This document shows, piece after piece, positions 7,980 to 18,227 of a stretch of 64,000 nucleotides of DNA. The stretch is from SIAQ01 sp964484265. GTDB taxonomy: Bacteria > Planctomycetota > Planctomycetia > Gemmatales > Gemmataceae. The first letter of the stretch is position 1; each line of letters begins with the position of its first letter. Under the pieces are notes generated by a model. It worked only from the letters and a program-made list of their open reading frames with translations. It did not search any database and was not told the origin of the DNA. Position numbers and translations under genes: made by a program. The stretch spans positions 165,333 to 229,332 of the forward strand of contig CAZAFH010000001.1 of the NCBI GenBank assembly GCA_964484265.1, given 5' to 3'.

Positions 7980-8360
7980 CTACAACTTCTTTTCTTGGTG
8001 CTGGTTGGCAACCAACAGCGTGATCTCAAACGCCAACAACCCGAGGTAGAACAACAATATCCAGTACCAGAACGCAGAGCCAAACAAGTCAGCGCGGGTA
8101 GTGGTGAGTAAATATCCCCCGCCCAGGGCAATCATCATCCGGACGCCCGACCCGCCCATGCTTGCCGTCAGCTGCATTTCTGGCGTCGATCGATACGACA
8201 CAACCACCCACACCAGCGTTGCCGTCGATGGAATGAACGCCAAGGCGAAGGCGACGCCTGCTTCCAGCAGCACTGATTCACCCAGTGCCGCGAACCCCAA
8301 CCCGATCGCCACAGTTCCGAAAAGCAACGACCCACCGACAAAAAGGCCGACGCTCTTCAT
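7980..8360 (-). CDS. AtpI-like membrane protein of the ATP synthase operon
   Basis: The 126-residue product has four likely membrane helices and sits just upstream of atpB, the position of the AtpI (UncI) protein that assists c-ring assembly. Sequence identity to classical AtpI is not obvious by eye, so the call rests on topology and position. The ATG at 8358-8360 overlaps the stop of the upstream gene (ATGA, 8357-8360), giving coupled translation. A longer reading would extend into the upstream gene and is not supported. The C-terminus is QHQEKKL. A role in ATP synthase assembly or magnesium handling is inferred only. Confidence 0.75.
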   Translation of the reverse strand: MKSVGLFVGGSLLFGTVAIGLGFAALGESVLLEAGVAFALAFIPSTATLVWVVVSYRSTPEMQLTASMGGSGVRMMIALGGGYLLTTTRADLFGSAFWYWILLFYLGLLAFEITLLVANQHQEKKL

Positions 8361-8590
8361 GGCGGTCCTTTCGTCTGCGATTCGTCCCGGTCTCGCCGGT
8401 TCAGCAACACAATCATGTGGACCAATCCACCAGCGAAACCGAACACGGCCATCACGGCGGTTATCCAGGGCGATACACCGAGCCAATCGTCAAGGTAAGC
8501 CCCCACGGCAATGGGAGCTGCCATCTCGATGCCGATTTGCGCAAGCGAATAATAAAAACTCAGTTCGCGCGGTTTCGGGTCCTGTGACAT
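8357..8590 (-). CDS. AtpZ/AtpI-family small membrane protein
   Basis: This is the first gene of the ATP synthase operon. The 77-residue product begins MSQDPKPRE and has two membrane helices in the AtpZ-type arrangement: YYSLAQIGIEMAAPIAVGAYLDDWLG followed by a second helix with AVFGFAGGLVHMI, split here by the short loop VSPWIT. The AYLDDWLG motif between the helices is characteristic of the family, which is proposed to act with AtpI in assembly or divalent cation transport. GGAGG lies upstream of the chosen ATG at 8588-8590. It overlaps the following gene by 4 bases. Confidence 0.82.
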   Translation of the reverse strand: MSQDPKPRELSFYYSLAQIGIEMAAPIAVGAYLDDWLGVSPWITAVMAVFGFAGGLVHMIVLLNRRDRDESQTKGPP

Positions 8591-8634
8591 CGGTCGGCCC
8601 CTCCTTACGGGACCTTCCTCCAACGACGCAGATT

Positions 8635-8666
8635 TATTATTTTGAAAAATGTCGGGCCAACGTCAA
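8635..8666 (-). promoter_or_regulatory. Possible sigma70-type promoter of the ATP synthase operon
   Basis: On the minus strand TTGACG (8661-8666) is followed after 17 bases by AAAATA within an AT-rich run (8635-8643). It lies about 45-75 bases before the first gene of the operon. The -35 is close to consensus but the -10 is poor, so this is tentative. Confidence 0.35.
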
Positions 8667-9025
8667 TGCACTCTTCGTGAATTTTTTCGCAAAGTCGCCA
8701 AAAAGTACCCTGCCTTACATCGCAACGTTGAAATTGGCAACGAGATGCTGTCCGTCAAGCACCCCATTTGGCCGATACTTACCCTTGGGTAAGATGTTCG
8801 CATCACAGAGGTAATTCCGCGTATCGGCCCATCATTGCATGATTTTTTATTGTTCTCGCGCAAATTTCATATTGACGCTCCTACCGCGAAAAATGTATCA
8901 TCGGTGAAAATTAGATAATCCCTCATAGCCGCTGCGATCTGACCTCCATCACCCTGCCGTCTCGTTTGCTAAATCTTCCGATCGCTGGAGAAAATACGCT
9001 TTGCGGATGTAAATTTTCGCTCATC

Positions 9026-9103
9026 GGCGAGCCGGGAGCGTAAGACGGGAGTAAATCGACCATTACTTCGCGTTCCTCCTGTCGCTCACGCTCTTGGCTC
9101 GCC
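9026..9103. repeat. Imperfect inverted repeat, GGCGAGCC..GAGCGT family
   Basis: The arms are 9026-9044 and 9085-9103. The left arm reads GGCGAGCCGGGAGCGTAAG and the right arm is its inverse with two mismatches. The interval is 40 bases. It has the same inverted-pair architecture as the other palindromic elements in the window and lies in the spacer upstream of the DUF4912 gene. Confidence 0.6.
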
Positions 9104-9230
9104 AGAAATTGCTGTCTCACCCGAATCGCGGCGGGGCTCTCCCTCCCAATGGATGTTCGGGTTCAACACCACGGAAGGTTGGCCGTGCGACTGGTTATCA
9201 TCCGGTCCACAACCGTCTGATTGGTGTCCC

Positions 9231-10268
9231 ATGTCGATCAAAAAATGGCGTTTGCTCAATCGCCGTGAATTGCAACAGCTCGCCCACAAAAAAGGCATCA
9301 CTGGCTCCGGGCGGCTTTCACGCGAAGATCTCATCTCGGCCCTGGAACGGCAGGCGAAGGCGAATCCCCGACGAAAACTCAGGCCCGTCACGAACGGCGC
9401 GGTGCTGCACGCCAAACCAACCGCCGCTGAATCACCTCCCAAGAGTCCCAAAGATCTGGCGGCAAAAGTCGGCAAGGACCGCATCGTTTGCATGGTTCGC
9501 GATCCCTATTGGCTGCACGCATTCTGGGAACTCACTCGCCAGTCGATCGAGCGCGCCGAGGCGGCATTAGGCCAGAACTGGCATGGCGCCAGGCCGATTC
9601 TTCGCTTGATTTCCGTCACGCCTTGCGAGGTTCATCAAACGGTCGAGAAGGCGATCCGCGATATCGAAATCCACGGCGGCTGCAACAACTGGTACATTGA
9701 AGCTCCCAATCCGCCCTGCTCCTACCGGGTGGATATCGGTTATTTAGCCAAGAACGGGCAGTTCTTCACCCTCGGACGCTCCAATATCGTGACCACGCCG
9801 CGACCGGGGATGACTGACACTCTCGACGACAACTGGGCAGACTTCGATTTTGAACAGGCGAGCAAAATCCTCGCGATGTCAGGCGGGTTCGATCCCAGCG
9901 TGTGCAGTCTCGAACTCAAGCAACTCTTTGAGGAACGCCTGCGCCGCCCGATTGGCACGCCGACGGAGAACGCTCTTGGCCCAAGTGCGTGCATGTTTGG
10001 CAAGGAGCGCCGATTCGATTTCCAGCTTCATGCCGAGTTGATTCTTCAGGGCGTGACCGAACCCGGCGCCACGGTGATTTTGGGAAGCGAACCGATCAAG
10101 CTGCGCAAAGACGGAACGTTCACGATTCGCGTCATCCTGCCCGAAGGCCGACATATCTTTACCGCGGAGGCTGTTAGCGCCGATGGCGTCGACGAACGCA
10201 AGATCGTCCTGGCCGTCGAACGCAACACTCGACTCCTCGAACCGGTGACGAACGAACTCGATGAGTAG
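9231..10268 (+). CDS. DUF4912 domain protein with SAP/Rho-N-like N-terminus
   Basis: The product is 345 residues long from the ATG at 9231 (MSIKKWRLLNRREL). Residues about 5-45 (LLNRRELQQLAHKKGI then SREDLISALERQ) resemble the helical SAP/Rho-N fold that often binds nucleic acid. A basic linker follows. The DUF4912 region starts with VCMVRDPYWLHAFWEL, the family hallmark, and continues through a beta-rich domain with a YRVDIGYLAKNGQFFTLGRS segment. The C-terminal third (ELILQGVTEPGATVILGSEPIKLRKDG) looks like a second beta-sandwich repeat. Function is unknown. A longer frame starts at 9153 but lacks family support. It converges on the next gene with a 17-base gap. Confidence 0.85.
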   Translation: MSIKKWRLLNRRELQQLAHKKGITGSGRLSREDLISALERQAKANPRRKLRPVTNGAVLHAKPTAAESPPKSPKDLAAKVGKDRIVCMVRDPYWLHAFWELTRQSIERAEAALGQNWHGARPILRLISVTPCEVHQTVEKAIRDIEIHGGCNNWYIEAPNPPCSYRVDIGYLAKNGQFFTLGRSNIVTTPRPGMTDTLDDNWADFDFEQASKILAMSGGFDPSVCSLELKQLFEERLRRPIGTPTENALGPSACMFGKERRFDFQLHAELILQGVTEPGATVILGSEPIKLRKDGTFTIRVILPEGRHIFTAEAVSADGVDERKIVLAVERNTRLLEPVTNELDE

Positions 10269-10285
10269 GCCAAGCGAGAAATCGG

Positions 10286-10792
10286 TCACTCGGTCCGTGG
10301 AGCGGCTTGGCGAATTCGCGAAACCAGCAAAAAAGCCGCGCTCGCTCCGGCGATGATAACGAGGCCGAGCGCGATGCTGCCCCACGGCGTGCTTGTTTGT
10401 TCCTCTTTGGATTCAACGGTCGGCGGATCGCTTGGCGCTTTGGCATTGCCTTTTATTGGCGACGATTCTGATTTTCGCTCGACGATTGGAACCGTCAATT
10501 TCTTCCGTGCGCGATGTCCCGCACCGGCATCGAGATGCACGATATAGTCGCCGGATTTGGGAGCCGCAAACGTCCAGATCCCCTTCGCGTCCGTCAAGCC
10601 CTCGGCGACGACGGCGTTCACCTCATCGACGACCTTCACCTTGGCCATTCCCGCCGGGACGTCCCCCTCGAAAAAGGCTTCGACCACAATTTGATCGCCG
10701 CGCGAGGCAAATGCCATGAGAACCCGATGCGCGAACGCCGGCGGAACGGCAACGATGAGCAGAGCCAACGCGATTAGATGGATACGGAGCAT
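10286..10792 (-). CDS. Exported membrane-anchored protein with a carboxypeptidase-regulatory-like domain
   Basis: The 168-residue protein has a signal peptide (residues 1-21, ending AFA), then HRVLMAFASRGDQIVVEAFF and a beta-sandwich-like region (KVKVVDEVNAVVAEGLTDAKGIWTF, then GDYIVHLDAG), a Ser/Pro/Lys linker, and one membrane helix near the C-terminus (about 137-158, ending at RIRQ). The layout resembles the periplasmic accessory protein of nickel/cobalt uptake systems (NikL/DUF4198-like), which begin with a mature N-terminal His after the signal peptide. Here the mature protein would begin with His22, which can bind metal. No transporter genes are adjacent, so the role remains open. Confidence 0.65.
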   Translation of the reverse strand: MLRIHLIALALLIVAVPPAFAHRVLMAFASRGDQIVVEAFFEGDVPAGMAKVKVVDEVNAVVAEGLTDAKGIWTFAAPKSGDYIVHLDAGAGHRARKKLTVPIVERKSESSPIKGNAKAPSDPPTVESKEEQTSTPWGSIALGLVIIAGASAAFLLVSRIRQAAPRTE

Positions 10793-10855
10793 GAATGCCT
10801 CAAGAGACCGTGAGCGAGTAAAGTGATACTATGCACGGTCAACAATGATAAAACT

Positions 10856-10933
10856 GGCGAACCTAGCCGCCTAAGCGGCAGGTTGAACTGACGATTGCAA
10901 ATTCAACCTGCCGCTTACGCGGCTAGGCTCGCC
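10856..10933. repeat. Long inverted repeat upstream of the MoxR operon
   Basis: Two 32-base arms (10856-10887 and 10902-10933) differ at 2 positions and flank a 14-base loop. Each arm contains its own small palindrome, GCCGC-CTAA-GCGGC. The core CCTAGCCGC..TAAGCGGCAGGTTGAA looks like a mobile intergenic repeat unit present as an inverted pair. It lies between the exported-protein gene and the putative promoter of the MoxR operon. Confidence 0.8.
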
Positions 10934-11056
10934 TGGTGTCTCAATTTAATATCGTGATAGCAATCCACTTTGAAGATGGGAAGTCGCTACGGAAAGTGCC
11001 GACCGAGATGCCGTTTCGCATTTGGCAGAATGGGCAAAATAATCGGGCGATTTTTC

Positions 11057-11084
11057 TTGTTTTTTGGTAATTGTCCTGTATTAT
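11057..11084 (+). promoter_or_regulatory. Possible sigma70-type promoter of the MoxR-VWA operon
   Basis: TTGTTT at 11057-11062 and TATTAT at 11079-11084 are separated by 16 bases. Transcription from here would give a leader of about 57 bases before the moxR ATG at 11148. The match is moderate and planctomycete promoters are poorly defined. Confidence 0.35.
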
Positions 11085-11147
11085 CTCTAAACCCACCAAA
11101 CGTAGTTTCTCCGTATTGACCTCTTTTACACACGCAGGAAACCCACC

Positions 11148-12188
<1,041 letters not shown>

Positions 12189-12209
12189 GAAATCTGCCGC
12201 TCGTGGCTG

Positions 12210-12239
12210 GGCGCTCAACATGGCACCGTGCTGAGCGCC
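12210..12239. repeat. Hairpin in the moxR-DUF58 spacer
   Basis: Perfect 8-base arms GGCGCTCA (12210-12217) and TGAGCGCC (12232-12239) enclose 14 bases that are themselves partly palindromic (GGCAC-C-GTGC). No T-run follows, so it is probably not a simple terminator; it may tune expression between the two genes. Confidence 0.5.
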
Positions 12240-12293
12240 TCATTGCGAGCCGGGAAGTCTAAACACCTTTCGGATTTTACGGACGTTTGACTA

Positions 12294-13190
12294 ATGGCGC
12301 TAACGACCTATTTGAAACCCGATGTCATCGCTCGTGCCGAGGCGCTAGGGGTCCAGGCGCGCACCATCGTTGAGGGCATGCGCGTCGGCGACCACAAAAG
12401 CCCCTATCGCGGGTTTTCGGTGGAATTCGTTCAGCATCGCGAATATGTACCTGGCGATGACATCCGCCACATCGACTGGAAGAGCTACGGCCGATCGGAA
12501 CGCTACACGATCAAGCAATACGAGCAGGAAACGAATTTCACAGCGCACTTGATGGTCGATGCGAGTCGATCGATGCTGTACGGCGAAGGCGCGACGAACA
12601 AGCTGGAATACGCCAAGGTGCTGACGGCCTGTTTGTCATACTTAATCATCCATCAGCGCGATAGCATCGCCCTGAACATTTTTGACGCCGGGTGGCGCGA
12701 TCGGCTTCCTGCCAGCAGTCAAATGGGGCATGTGCAGACAATCCTGCATACGCTCGAATCAGTGGAGCCTCGCGACAAAAACTCGATGGGGCCATTGATC
12801 CACGACGTCGCAAACCAGGCACGCCGGCGCGGTCTGTTCTTCCTGATTTCGGACTGCTTCGACGACGTCGATTCGATTCTGGGAGGATTGCAACACCTTC
12901 GATTTTCCGGGCACGAGGTCATCGTGTTTCATGTCATGCATCCCGACGAACTCGATTTCCCGTTCAACGGCATGGTCAAGTTCGACGCGATGGAAGAGAA
13001 GATGCATCTGTTGACCAGGCCGCAACTCATCCGCCCCAATTACCTGCGAGCCTTGAAAAAATTCATCGACGAATTGCAGCAGGGCTGCGAGCGGAATCGC
13101 TGCGACTATGTCCAAGTGAATACGGGAAAACCCCTGGTCGAGACTTTGACGGAGTACCTGGCCCGGCGATTGCGCACGCGGGTGGTTTGA
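12294..13190 (+). CDS. DUF58 domain protein
   Basis: DUF58 proteins carry a VWA-like fold and are standard partners of MoxR ATPases. The 298-residue product shows the family signature FSVEFVQHREYVPGDDIRHI near residues 41-60, the DWKSYGRSERYTIKQYEQET run after it, and a metal-ion-dependent-adhesion-like motif DASRS at 89-93. Later comes LFFLISDCFDD, the usual second strand with acidic residues. No signal peptide is present, so it is cytosolic or membrane-peripheral. It lies 105 bases after moxR and 48 before the first VWA gene; a small CCCGCC-AATTAT-GGCGGG hairpin sits in the latter gap at 13202-13219. Confidence 0.95.
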   Translation: MALTTYLKPDVIARAEALGVQARTIVEGMRVGDHKSPYRGFSVEFVQHREYVPGDDIRHIDWKSYGRSERYTIKQYEQETNFTAHLMVDASRSMLYGEGATNKLEYAKVLTACLSYLIIHQRDSIALNIFDAGWRDRLPASSQMGHVQTILHTLESVEPRDKNSMGPLIHDVANQARRRGLFFLISDCFDDVDSILGGLQHLRFSGHEVIVFHVMHPDELDFPFNGMVKFDAMEEKMHLLTRPQLIRPNYLRALKKFIDELQQGCERNRCDYVQVNTGKPLVETLTEYLARRLRTRVV

Positions 13191-13238
13191 TTGCAATTTA
13201 GCCCGCCAATTATGGCGGGTACGGATATATGAGGTTTT

Positions 13239-15689
13239 ATGACGTTCCTAACCCCGTTTATGCTCTGGGGCGCGATGGCGGCGGGTATTCCGGTTGCGAT
13301 TCACTTTTTCTTTCGCAGCCGATATCGCACCGTGCCATGGGCGGCCATGAAATTTCTGCTGACCAGCGTAGAGCAGACGAGTCGGCGTTTGAAGTTTCAG
13401 GAACTCATTCTGCTCCTGCTGCGCATGGCCGTTCTTATACTGCTGGCGCTGGCGTTCGCCAGGCCGATTTCATCGATGATCAAAGGCGCCGGCCGCGGCG
13501 AAGCGGTTGACGCGGTCTTCGTGTTCGACACCTCGTTCACCATGGGCGCCAGCGACGGCGAAAACCAATCCAGACTCGATCGCGCCAAGGCTCACGCGAA
13601 TCACGTCATCGACGAACTGCCCGCACACTCGACGGTGCAGATCATCACCTGTGCTGGTCATCGCAAAGTCCTGCTCGGGCCGCGAACGCCAAGCAACCTC
13701 GACCAGGCCCGCGAACTCGTGAAGGACCTCGAACTCGACTCGCTCAGCACGAATCTCGCCATCGGCGTCGAAGAAGCGCGCGGCGTGTTGCAGCGCGGGC
13801 AGGCGTCGAATAAGGAATTTTACCTATTCGGCGACATGCAGAAGAATGGCTTCGACGAGCAACCCGCGGAACTGAAGTCGGCGCTGACTGCCATCAAGGA
13901 GCAGGCGGTCGTGCATTTCGTACGATGCGAGACCCTCAAGAAGATCCGCAACGCTGCCGTCGTCAACATCGTTCCGCAGTCGGGGGTACCTCGACCGGGC
14001 GAACGCGTTGATTTTGCGGTGTTCGTGAAAAATACCGGAAGCGAACCGCTGGAGAAAGTCTTTCTGTCGCTTGACGTGATCGAAAAGCGAAAGAAGGGAG
14101 CCGTGGAGGCGAACCGAAGCGACACCAAAAAGGGCGAGAAGGTCGAGGTTCCGAAAATTCTCCCCGGCGCGACCGAAGCGGTGAACGTGACCGTGAAACT
14201 CGAAAAGCCCGGCCTGACCGTCCTGACCGCTCGCCTGACGAACGACCAGATGGATGGCGACAATCGTTTCGACCAGGTCATTCAGGTTCGCGACCAGGTC
14301 AATATCCTCGTTGTCGATGGCAACTACAGCGAACGCGATCCGCCCAGCGCGTCGAGTTTCTTCCTGATGCATTCGCTCTTGCCCGTAAAGGAAACCGAAC
14401 GCGCGACGTACAAGTACCATCCGCGCGTCGTTCCCGCCCGGCTCGCGTCGAAAGCGCTTCTCAATAACCAGGACGTTTGCATCCTCGTCAACTGCTCTTT
14501 GAAGTCGAAGCCTGGCCTCCGGGCGGACACGCTGCCCGAGGACTTTCGTTTGGAACTCGAATCCTTCGTGAAGAAGGGTAAAGGCCTGATAATCTTCGGC
14601 GGCGATAACGTCATTCCCGACGCCTACAACAAGCTGTTGGGCGAAGAACTTCGCCTCCTGCCGATGCCTCTTAAAAGTGTCGTAAAAGCCGAGGCGACCA
14701 AGCCGTTCTTTATCAATCGCGGCAGCTTCCGTGACGGACCGGCGGTGTTCCGCAATTTCGGCGAAGACAAATACTATGAAATTTTCGACGCCGTGGTCGT
14801 GTATCGCCATCTCGAGATCGACGAAAAGGGGACGTTCCCTAAACCAGCGAAAAAAACGCAAAAACCTCTCGAAGACGAAGCGCCCCAGACGGCAGTGGAT
14901 GCGGACGCCGGCGCGGAGAACCCTCCGCACGTCATCGTCAGGCTCGGGACCGGCGAACCCGCTGCAGCCATGAAAAAGGCCGCGCCGAAGGACGTCGATC
15001 GCAGCGGCAGTGCCCTGGCGGCCTCGAAAAAAGTCGGCGAGGGCGAAGTCATCTTCATCGCCACCGCAGCCAATTTCGAGGGGCTGGAACCCGATCCGAC
15101 GCGCCCGAACCTGATGTTGCCTCGCTGGACCACGCTGCACACGCTTCCCACGCTGCTCTACTTCATCGAAGCCTCGCTGAGCCATATCGCCCACGGGCAA
15201 TCGCAGAACTACAACCTCGCAGCCGGCGAAACGCTAAACTGGTTTCCGACCGGACGCGTGGACATGGTGCATGATCTCGTCAGCCCGAATGGCAAGGTAA
15301 TCCGCCTGGGCCTGCCCGAGAAAAAGGCCGGGCGCAAAGTTGTCATCGCGCCCGACCTGCATCAGGCAGGAGTTTACCGGATGATGACCTCGCTGCGCGG
15401 CGCCGAGGCGAGCGACACTGTCGATTCAGCCACGGCCGAGGACCACGGCGTGCCGATCGCGGTGGTTTATGATGCCAAGGAAATCGAGAATTTCTCGACA
15501 TTGAGCGACCGCGAAATCAACGATTCGATCGGTTTCACGCCGATTCACATCGAGGCAGGGAAGTCGGCCGGCGCCAACTCGGGCGAGGATCGGCTCAATC
15601 GCGAATGGACGGTGTGGGTCCTGCTGGCGGTGTTGCTGCTGGCGCTCGTCGAAGTTGCGTTCGCGTGGTTCTGCAGCAAAGCGTGGTAA
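13239..15689 (+). CDS. BatA-type membrane protein with von Willebrand factor A domain
   Basis: The 816-residue product begins with the BatA-type N-terminal membrane region: a first helix (FLTPFMLWGAMAAGIPVAIHF), the FRSRYRTVPWAAMKFLLTS linker, and a second helix (LILLLLRMAVLILLALAFARP) ending near residue 75. The VWA domain follows with DTSFT at 97-101 in place of the canonical DxSxS; Thr at the fifth position can still bind metal in some relatives. A long extracytoplasmic part contains a CARDB-like beta domain (about 240-360) and a region resembling a class I glutamine-amidotransferase fold. A final helix is at about 790-810. It most likely acts in the envelope, with activity remodelled by MoxR. 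Confidence 0.9.
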   Translation: MTFLTPFMLWGAMAAGIPVAIHFFFRSRYRTVPWAAMKFLLTSVEQTSRRLKFQELILLLLRMAVLILLALAFARPISSMIKGAGRGEAVDAVFVFDTSFTMGASDGENQSRLDRAKAHANHVIDELPAHSTVQIITCAGHRKVLLGPRTPSNLDQARELVKDLELDSLSTNLAIGVEEARGVLQRGQASNKEFYLFGDMQKNGFDEQPAELKSALTAIKEQAVVHFVRCETLKKIRNAAVVNIVPQSGVPRPGERVDFAVFVKNTGSEPLEKVFLSLDVIEKRKKGAVEANRSDTKKGEKVEVPKILPGATEAVNVTVKLEKPGLTVLTARLTNDQMDGDNRFDQVIQVRDQVNILVVDGNYSERDPPSASSFFLMHSLLPVKETERATYKYHPRVVPARLASKALLNNQDVCILVNCSLKSKPGLRADTLPEDFRLELESFVKKGKGLIIFGGDNVIPDAYNKLLGEELRLLPMPLKSVVKAEATKPFFINRGSFRDGPAVFRNFGEDKYYEIFDAVVVYRHLEIDEKGTFPKPAKKTQKPLEDEAPQTAVDADAGAENPPHVIVRLGTGEPAAAMKKAAPKDVDRSGSALAASKKVGEGEVIFIATAANFEGLEPDPTRPNLMLPRWTTLHTLPTLLYFIEASLSHIAHGQSQNYNLAAGETLNWFPTGRVDMVHDLVSPNGKVIRLGLPEKKAGRKVVIAPDLHQAGVYRMMTSLRGAEASDTVDSATAEDHGVPIAVVYDAKEIENFSTLSDREINDSIGFTPIHIEAGKSAGANSGEDRLNREWTVWVLLAVLLLALVEVAFAWFCSKAW

Positions 15690-15732
15690 GCGATATTTCT
15701 CCTTGAAACGATAACCAGGGACAATCCTGATC

Positions 15733-18198
15733 ATGAACTTTCTAACGCGAATCCTGGCGATCGACGTGCCGGCGAACACGAAGCTGATTTGGCCTCCCGA
15801 CTTCAGCTTTCGCGGACTGTCCACCGGTTGGGCGGCGTTCGTGATCGCGCTCGTATTGCTTGGATCGTTGGCGGTGCTGTTCTTCTACCTGCTCGAAAAA
15901 GGCACGCTCGGCATCATCCGGCGCGTCTTCCTGATCGGCATCCGCGTTTCGATTCTGTTGCTCTTGCTCTTCTTGCTATTACGGCCCGTGCTCGTTGCCG
16001 AGTTTCAGGGCGAAAGACCGCGAGGCATAGCATTCCTGCTGGACGCCAGCCAAAGCATGGACCAGCGCGACCGCCGGCTGACCGATGGCGATAAGGCGCG
16101 TGTCGCCATCGCGCTCGGCAAATTGCCGCTTGATACCAAGCTCTCCGAGAAAATGTCGATCCTTCCGGCCGATCTGCCCAAGGATCCAGCACGCCGCGAT
16201 CTTGTCAAGGCGATCCTGGAGCATAAGGATCTGGCCCTTGTGCCGAAGATCGAGAAACTCGGTCCGCTTCGGGTTCAGCTCTTCGCTGCGGATTATCGTG
16301 GCATCGACAATTCGGCTCGTGATAGCGCCAAGACCTGGGCGGAAAAAATCATCACCGACTACGATTCCAAGGAAATGCGTGAGCGCCTCGACGTCAGCCG
16401 AACCTCGCTTGCCGACACCATCATGAAGATGCTGCAAACGAAGGAAAGCGACCTGCCCGGCGCCATGGTTGTCGTGACGGACGGCCAGGACAACGCGAGC
16501 AAATACACGCTGCAAGAGGCCGCTGCGGAATGCGCCCGCGCCAACGTGCCGTTGTACATCTACGGCGTCGGCAGCACCGAGGCAGGCCAGCTGAACCTCA
16601 AAGAGGTCGGCGTGCCGGATACGCTCTTCACCGAGGACACCGTCTCCGTGCCCCTTCGTTGGCGGGCGCAAGGCGTCAAGCGGGGCGATCTCGAAATCAC
16701 CATGACCCTAGACGGCAAGAAAGTCGCCGAGAAGAAGCTCGGCCTTCGTCCCGGCGAGGATCTGCGCGACGCCCTGAATTTCGTCGTGCCCAAGGATATC
16801 GAAAAACGCGAGAACCATGAACTCGTCACCACGATCCGCGTCAAGGGGCAGGAACTCGTCGATACCGTTAAGAACACAGTTCGCATCAACGAGCAAAAGA
16901 TCAAGATCCTCTACATCGAGAATTCCCCGCGCTGGGAGTACAAATTCCTCCAGCCCGCGCTGATTCGCGATCGGCGCGTCGAGGTCGATTTCATCCTGGT
17001 AAACGCTGCGCCTGAGGTGGCGAAGGGCGGCAAGCCTTTCCTGCCCGAGTTCCCCAAGACCAAGGAAAAATTCTTCGAGTCGATGTACAACCTCGTCATC
17101 CTTGGCGATGTCAACTCCAACTATTTCTCCAAGGATCAGATGGAGTGGATTCGTGAATTCGTGCAAAAACGCGGCGGCCTGATCGTGATGGCGGGCCGGC
17201 AGAACATGCCGAACACCTACGAGGGAACGCCGCTCGCGGAAGTGCTGCCCGTCGAGTTCATCAAACAGAAGTTCGGCCTCGATTCCGAGATCCGCACCCA
17301 GGAATATCCGCCGACCCTTACCGAAGCCGGCATGCGAACCGATTGGTTATCGCTTGGCGACACGCCCGAGGAAAACCTTGAAATTTGGCAGAAGAAGCTG
17401 CTCGGCTTCCACTGGCATTTTCCGGTTTCCAAGCTTCGCCCCGGCGCCGTTTCGCTCGTCGTGAATCCCCGCGCCAAAATGGGCGAGCAATCGATGCCGT
17501 TCCTGGCCACACAATATTACGGCAAAGGCCAGGTCGTTTGGCTTGGCAGCGACGAAACCTGGCGCTGGCGCTGGAACTACCAGGACAAATACTTCGTGCG
17601 TTTCTGGGGACAACTTGTCTATCAGCTTGGTCTGCCCAGTTTGCTCGGCGACGGCGCCAAACGTGCGAACATGGCCATGGACCGCTCGCAGACCGTTCTT
17701 GGCACGAACAGCAAAATCTTCGTTCGTCTGCTCGAAAAGGATTTCACGGGTCGAAAGGATCCCAAGGTCCAGGCCACGCTCGAATATATCGACGCCAAAC
17801 CTGGCGAGGAGAAGTCCAGGCCAATCGAGTTGCGTCTGGTTCCCGGGCAGCCTGGAGAATATGTCGCGTCGCTGTATAACGATCGATCGGGACGCATTCA
17901 GCTTCACGTGAAGAATCCCGAGATGAACACGTTCTCCTTCCGTGTCGATCTCCCCGCCAAACACGAGCTTGAGGAGTCAGGCCTGGCGGATAAGTCGCTG
18001 CGCGACGCAGCCGAGCTCTCGGGAGGCAAATTCTACCGTGAAGAGAACATACGCGAAATGACGGATAGTCTACCCGATCGCAAAACGGAATTCCGCCGGC
18101 GGCAGGAGATTCTCCTGTGGAACCCGCTCGCCATCCTGTTGTTCCTTGGCCTGATCACGACCGAATGGATCGTGCGCAAGTTCTCAGACTTGAGTTAG
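15733..18198 (+). CDS. Large membrane VWA-domain protein with amidotransferase-like region
   Basis: The 821-residue product has two membrane helices near the N-terminus (about residues 32-53 and 64-88), then a VWA domain with a canonical DASQS motif at 104-108. The VWA domain is interrupted by an insert of about 120 residues before MVVVTDGQDN. A beta-sandwich region follows, then a segment (KIKILYIENSPRWEYKFLQPALIRD) that begins a glutamine-amidotransferase-like alpha/beta domain common in planctomycete VWA proteins. One helix (LLFLGLITTEWIVRKF) closes the protein, placing the C-terminus inside the cell. It is 43 bases after the BatA-type gene and is probably its partner. Confidence 0.9.
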   Translation: MNFLTRILAIDVPANTKLIWPPDFSFRGLSTGWAAFVIALVLLGSLAVLFFYLLEKGTLGIIRRVFLIGIRVSILLLLLFLLLRPVLVAEFQGERPRGIAFLLDASQSMDQRDRRLTDGDKARVAIALGKLPLDTKLSEKMSILPADLPKDPARRDLVKAILEHKDLALVPKIEKLGPLRVQLFAADYRGIDNSARDSAKTWAEKIITDYDSKEMRERLDVSRTSLADTIMKMLQTKESDLPGAMVVVTDGQDNASKYTLQEAAAECARANVPLYIYGVGSTEAGQLNLKEVGVPDTLFTEDTVSVPLRWRAQGVKRGDLEITMTLDGKKVAEKKLGLRPGEDLRDALNFVVPKDIEKRENHELVTTIRVKGQELVDTVKNTVRINEQKIKILYIENSPRWEYKFLQPALIRDRRVEVDFILVNAAPEVAKGGKPFLPEFPKTKEKFFESMYNLVILGDVNSNYFSKDQMEWIREFVQKRGGLIVMAGRQNMPNTYEGTPLAEVLPVEFIKQKFGLDSEIRTQEYPPTLTEAGMRTDWLSLGDTPEENLEIWQKKLLGFHWHFPVSKLRPGAVSLVVNPRAKMGEQSMPFLATQYYGKGQVVWLGSDETWRWRWNYQDKYFVRFWGQLVYQLGLPSLLGDGAKRANMAMDRSQTVLGTNSKIFVRLLEKDFTGRKDPKVQATLEYIDAKPGEEKSRPIELRLVPGQPGEYVASLYNDRSGRIQLHVKNPEMNTFSFRVDLPAKHELEESGLADKSLRDAAELSGGKFYREENIREMTDSLPDRKTEFRRRQEILLWNPLAILLFLGLITTEWIVRKFSDLS

Positions 18199-18227
18199 GA
18201 AATGTTGCTTTCCCTTGGATTGACTAC

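Larger units (their letters stand above)
8591..9230. other. 640-base divergent spacer without a convincing gene
   Basis: This region lies between the ATP synthase operon (minus) and the DUF4912 gene (plus). Short frames exist but none has family character or good codon use. It contains the putative operon promoter, a 7-base-arm palindrome CTTACCC-TT-GGGTAAG at 8778-8793 that could be an operator, AT-rich DNA at about 8840-8930, and an imperfect inverted repeat at 9026-9103. Confidence 0.6.

Noticed and set aside
8923..9120. 65-codon minus-strand frame in the spacer before the DUF4912 gene
   Set aside because: It lies over the inverted repeat at 9026-9103 and has no protein-like pattern.
13824..15200. 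458-codon minus-strand frame opposite the BatA-type gene
   Set aside because: No motif or start context; the plus-strand VWA protein is clear.
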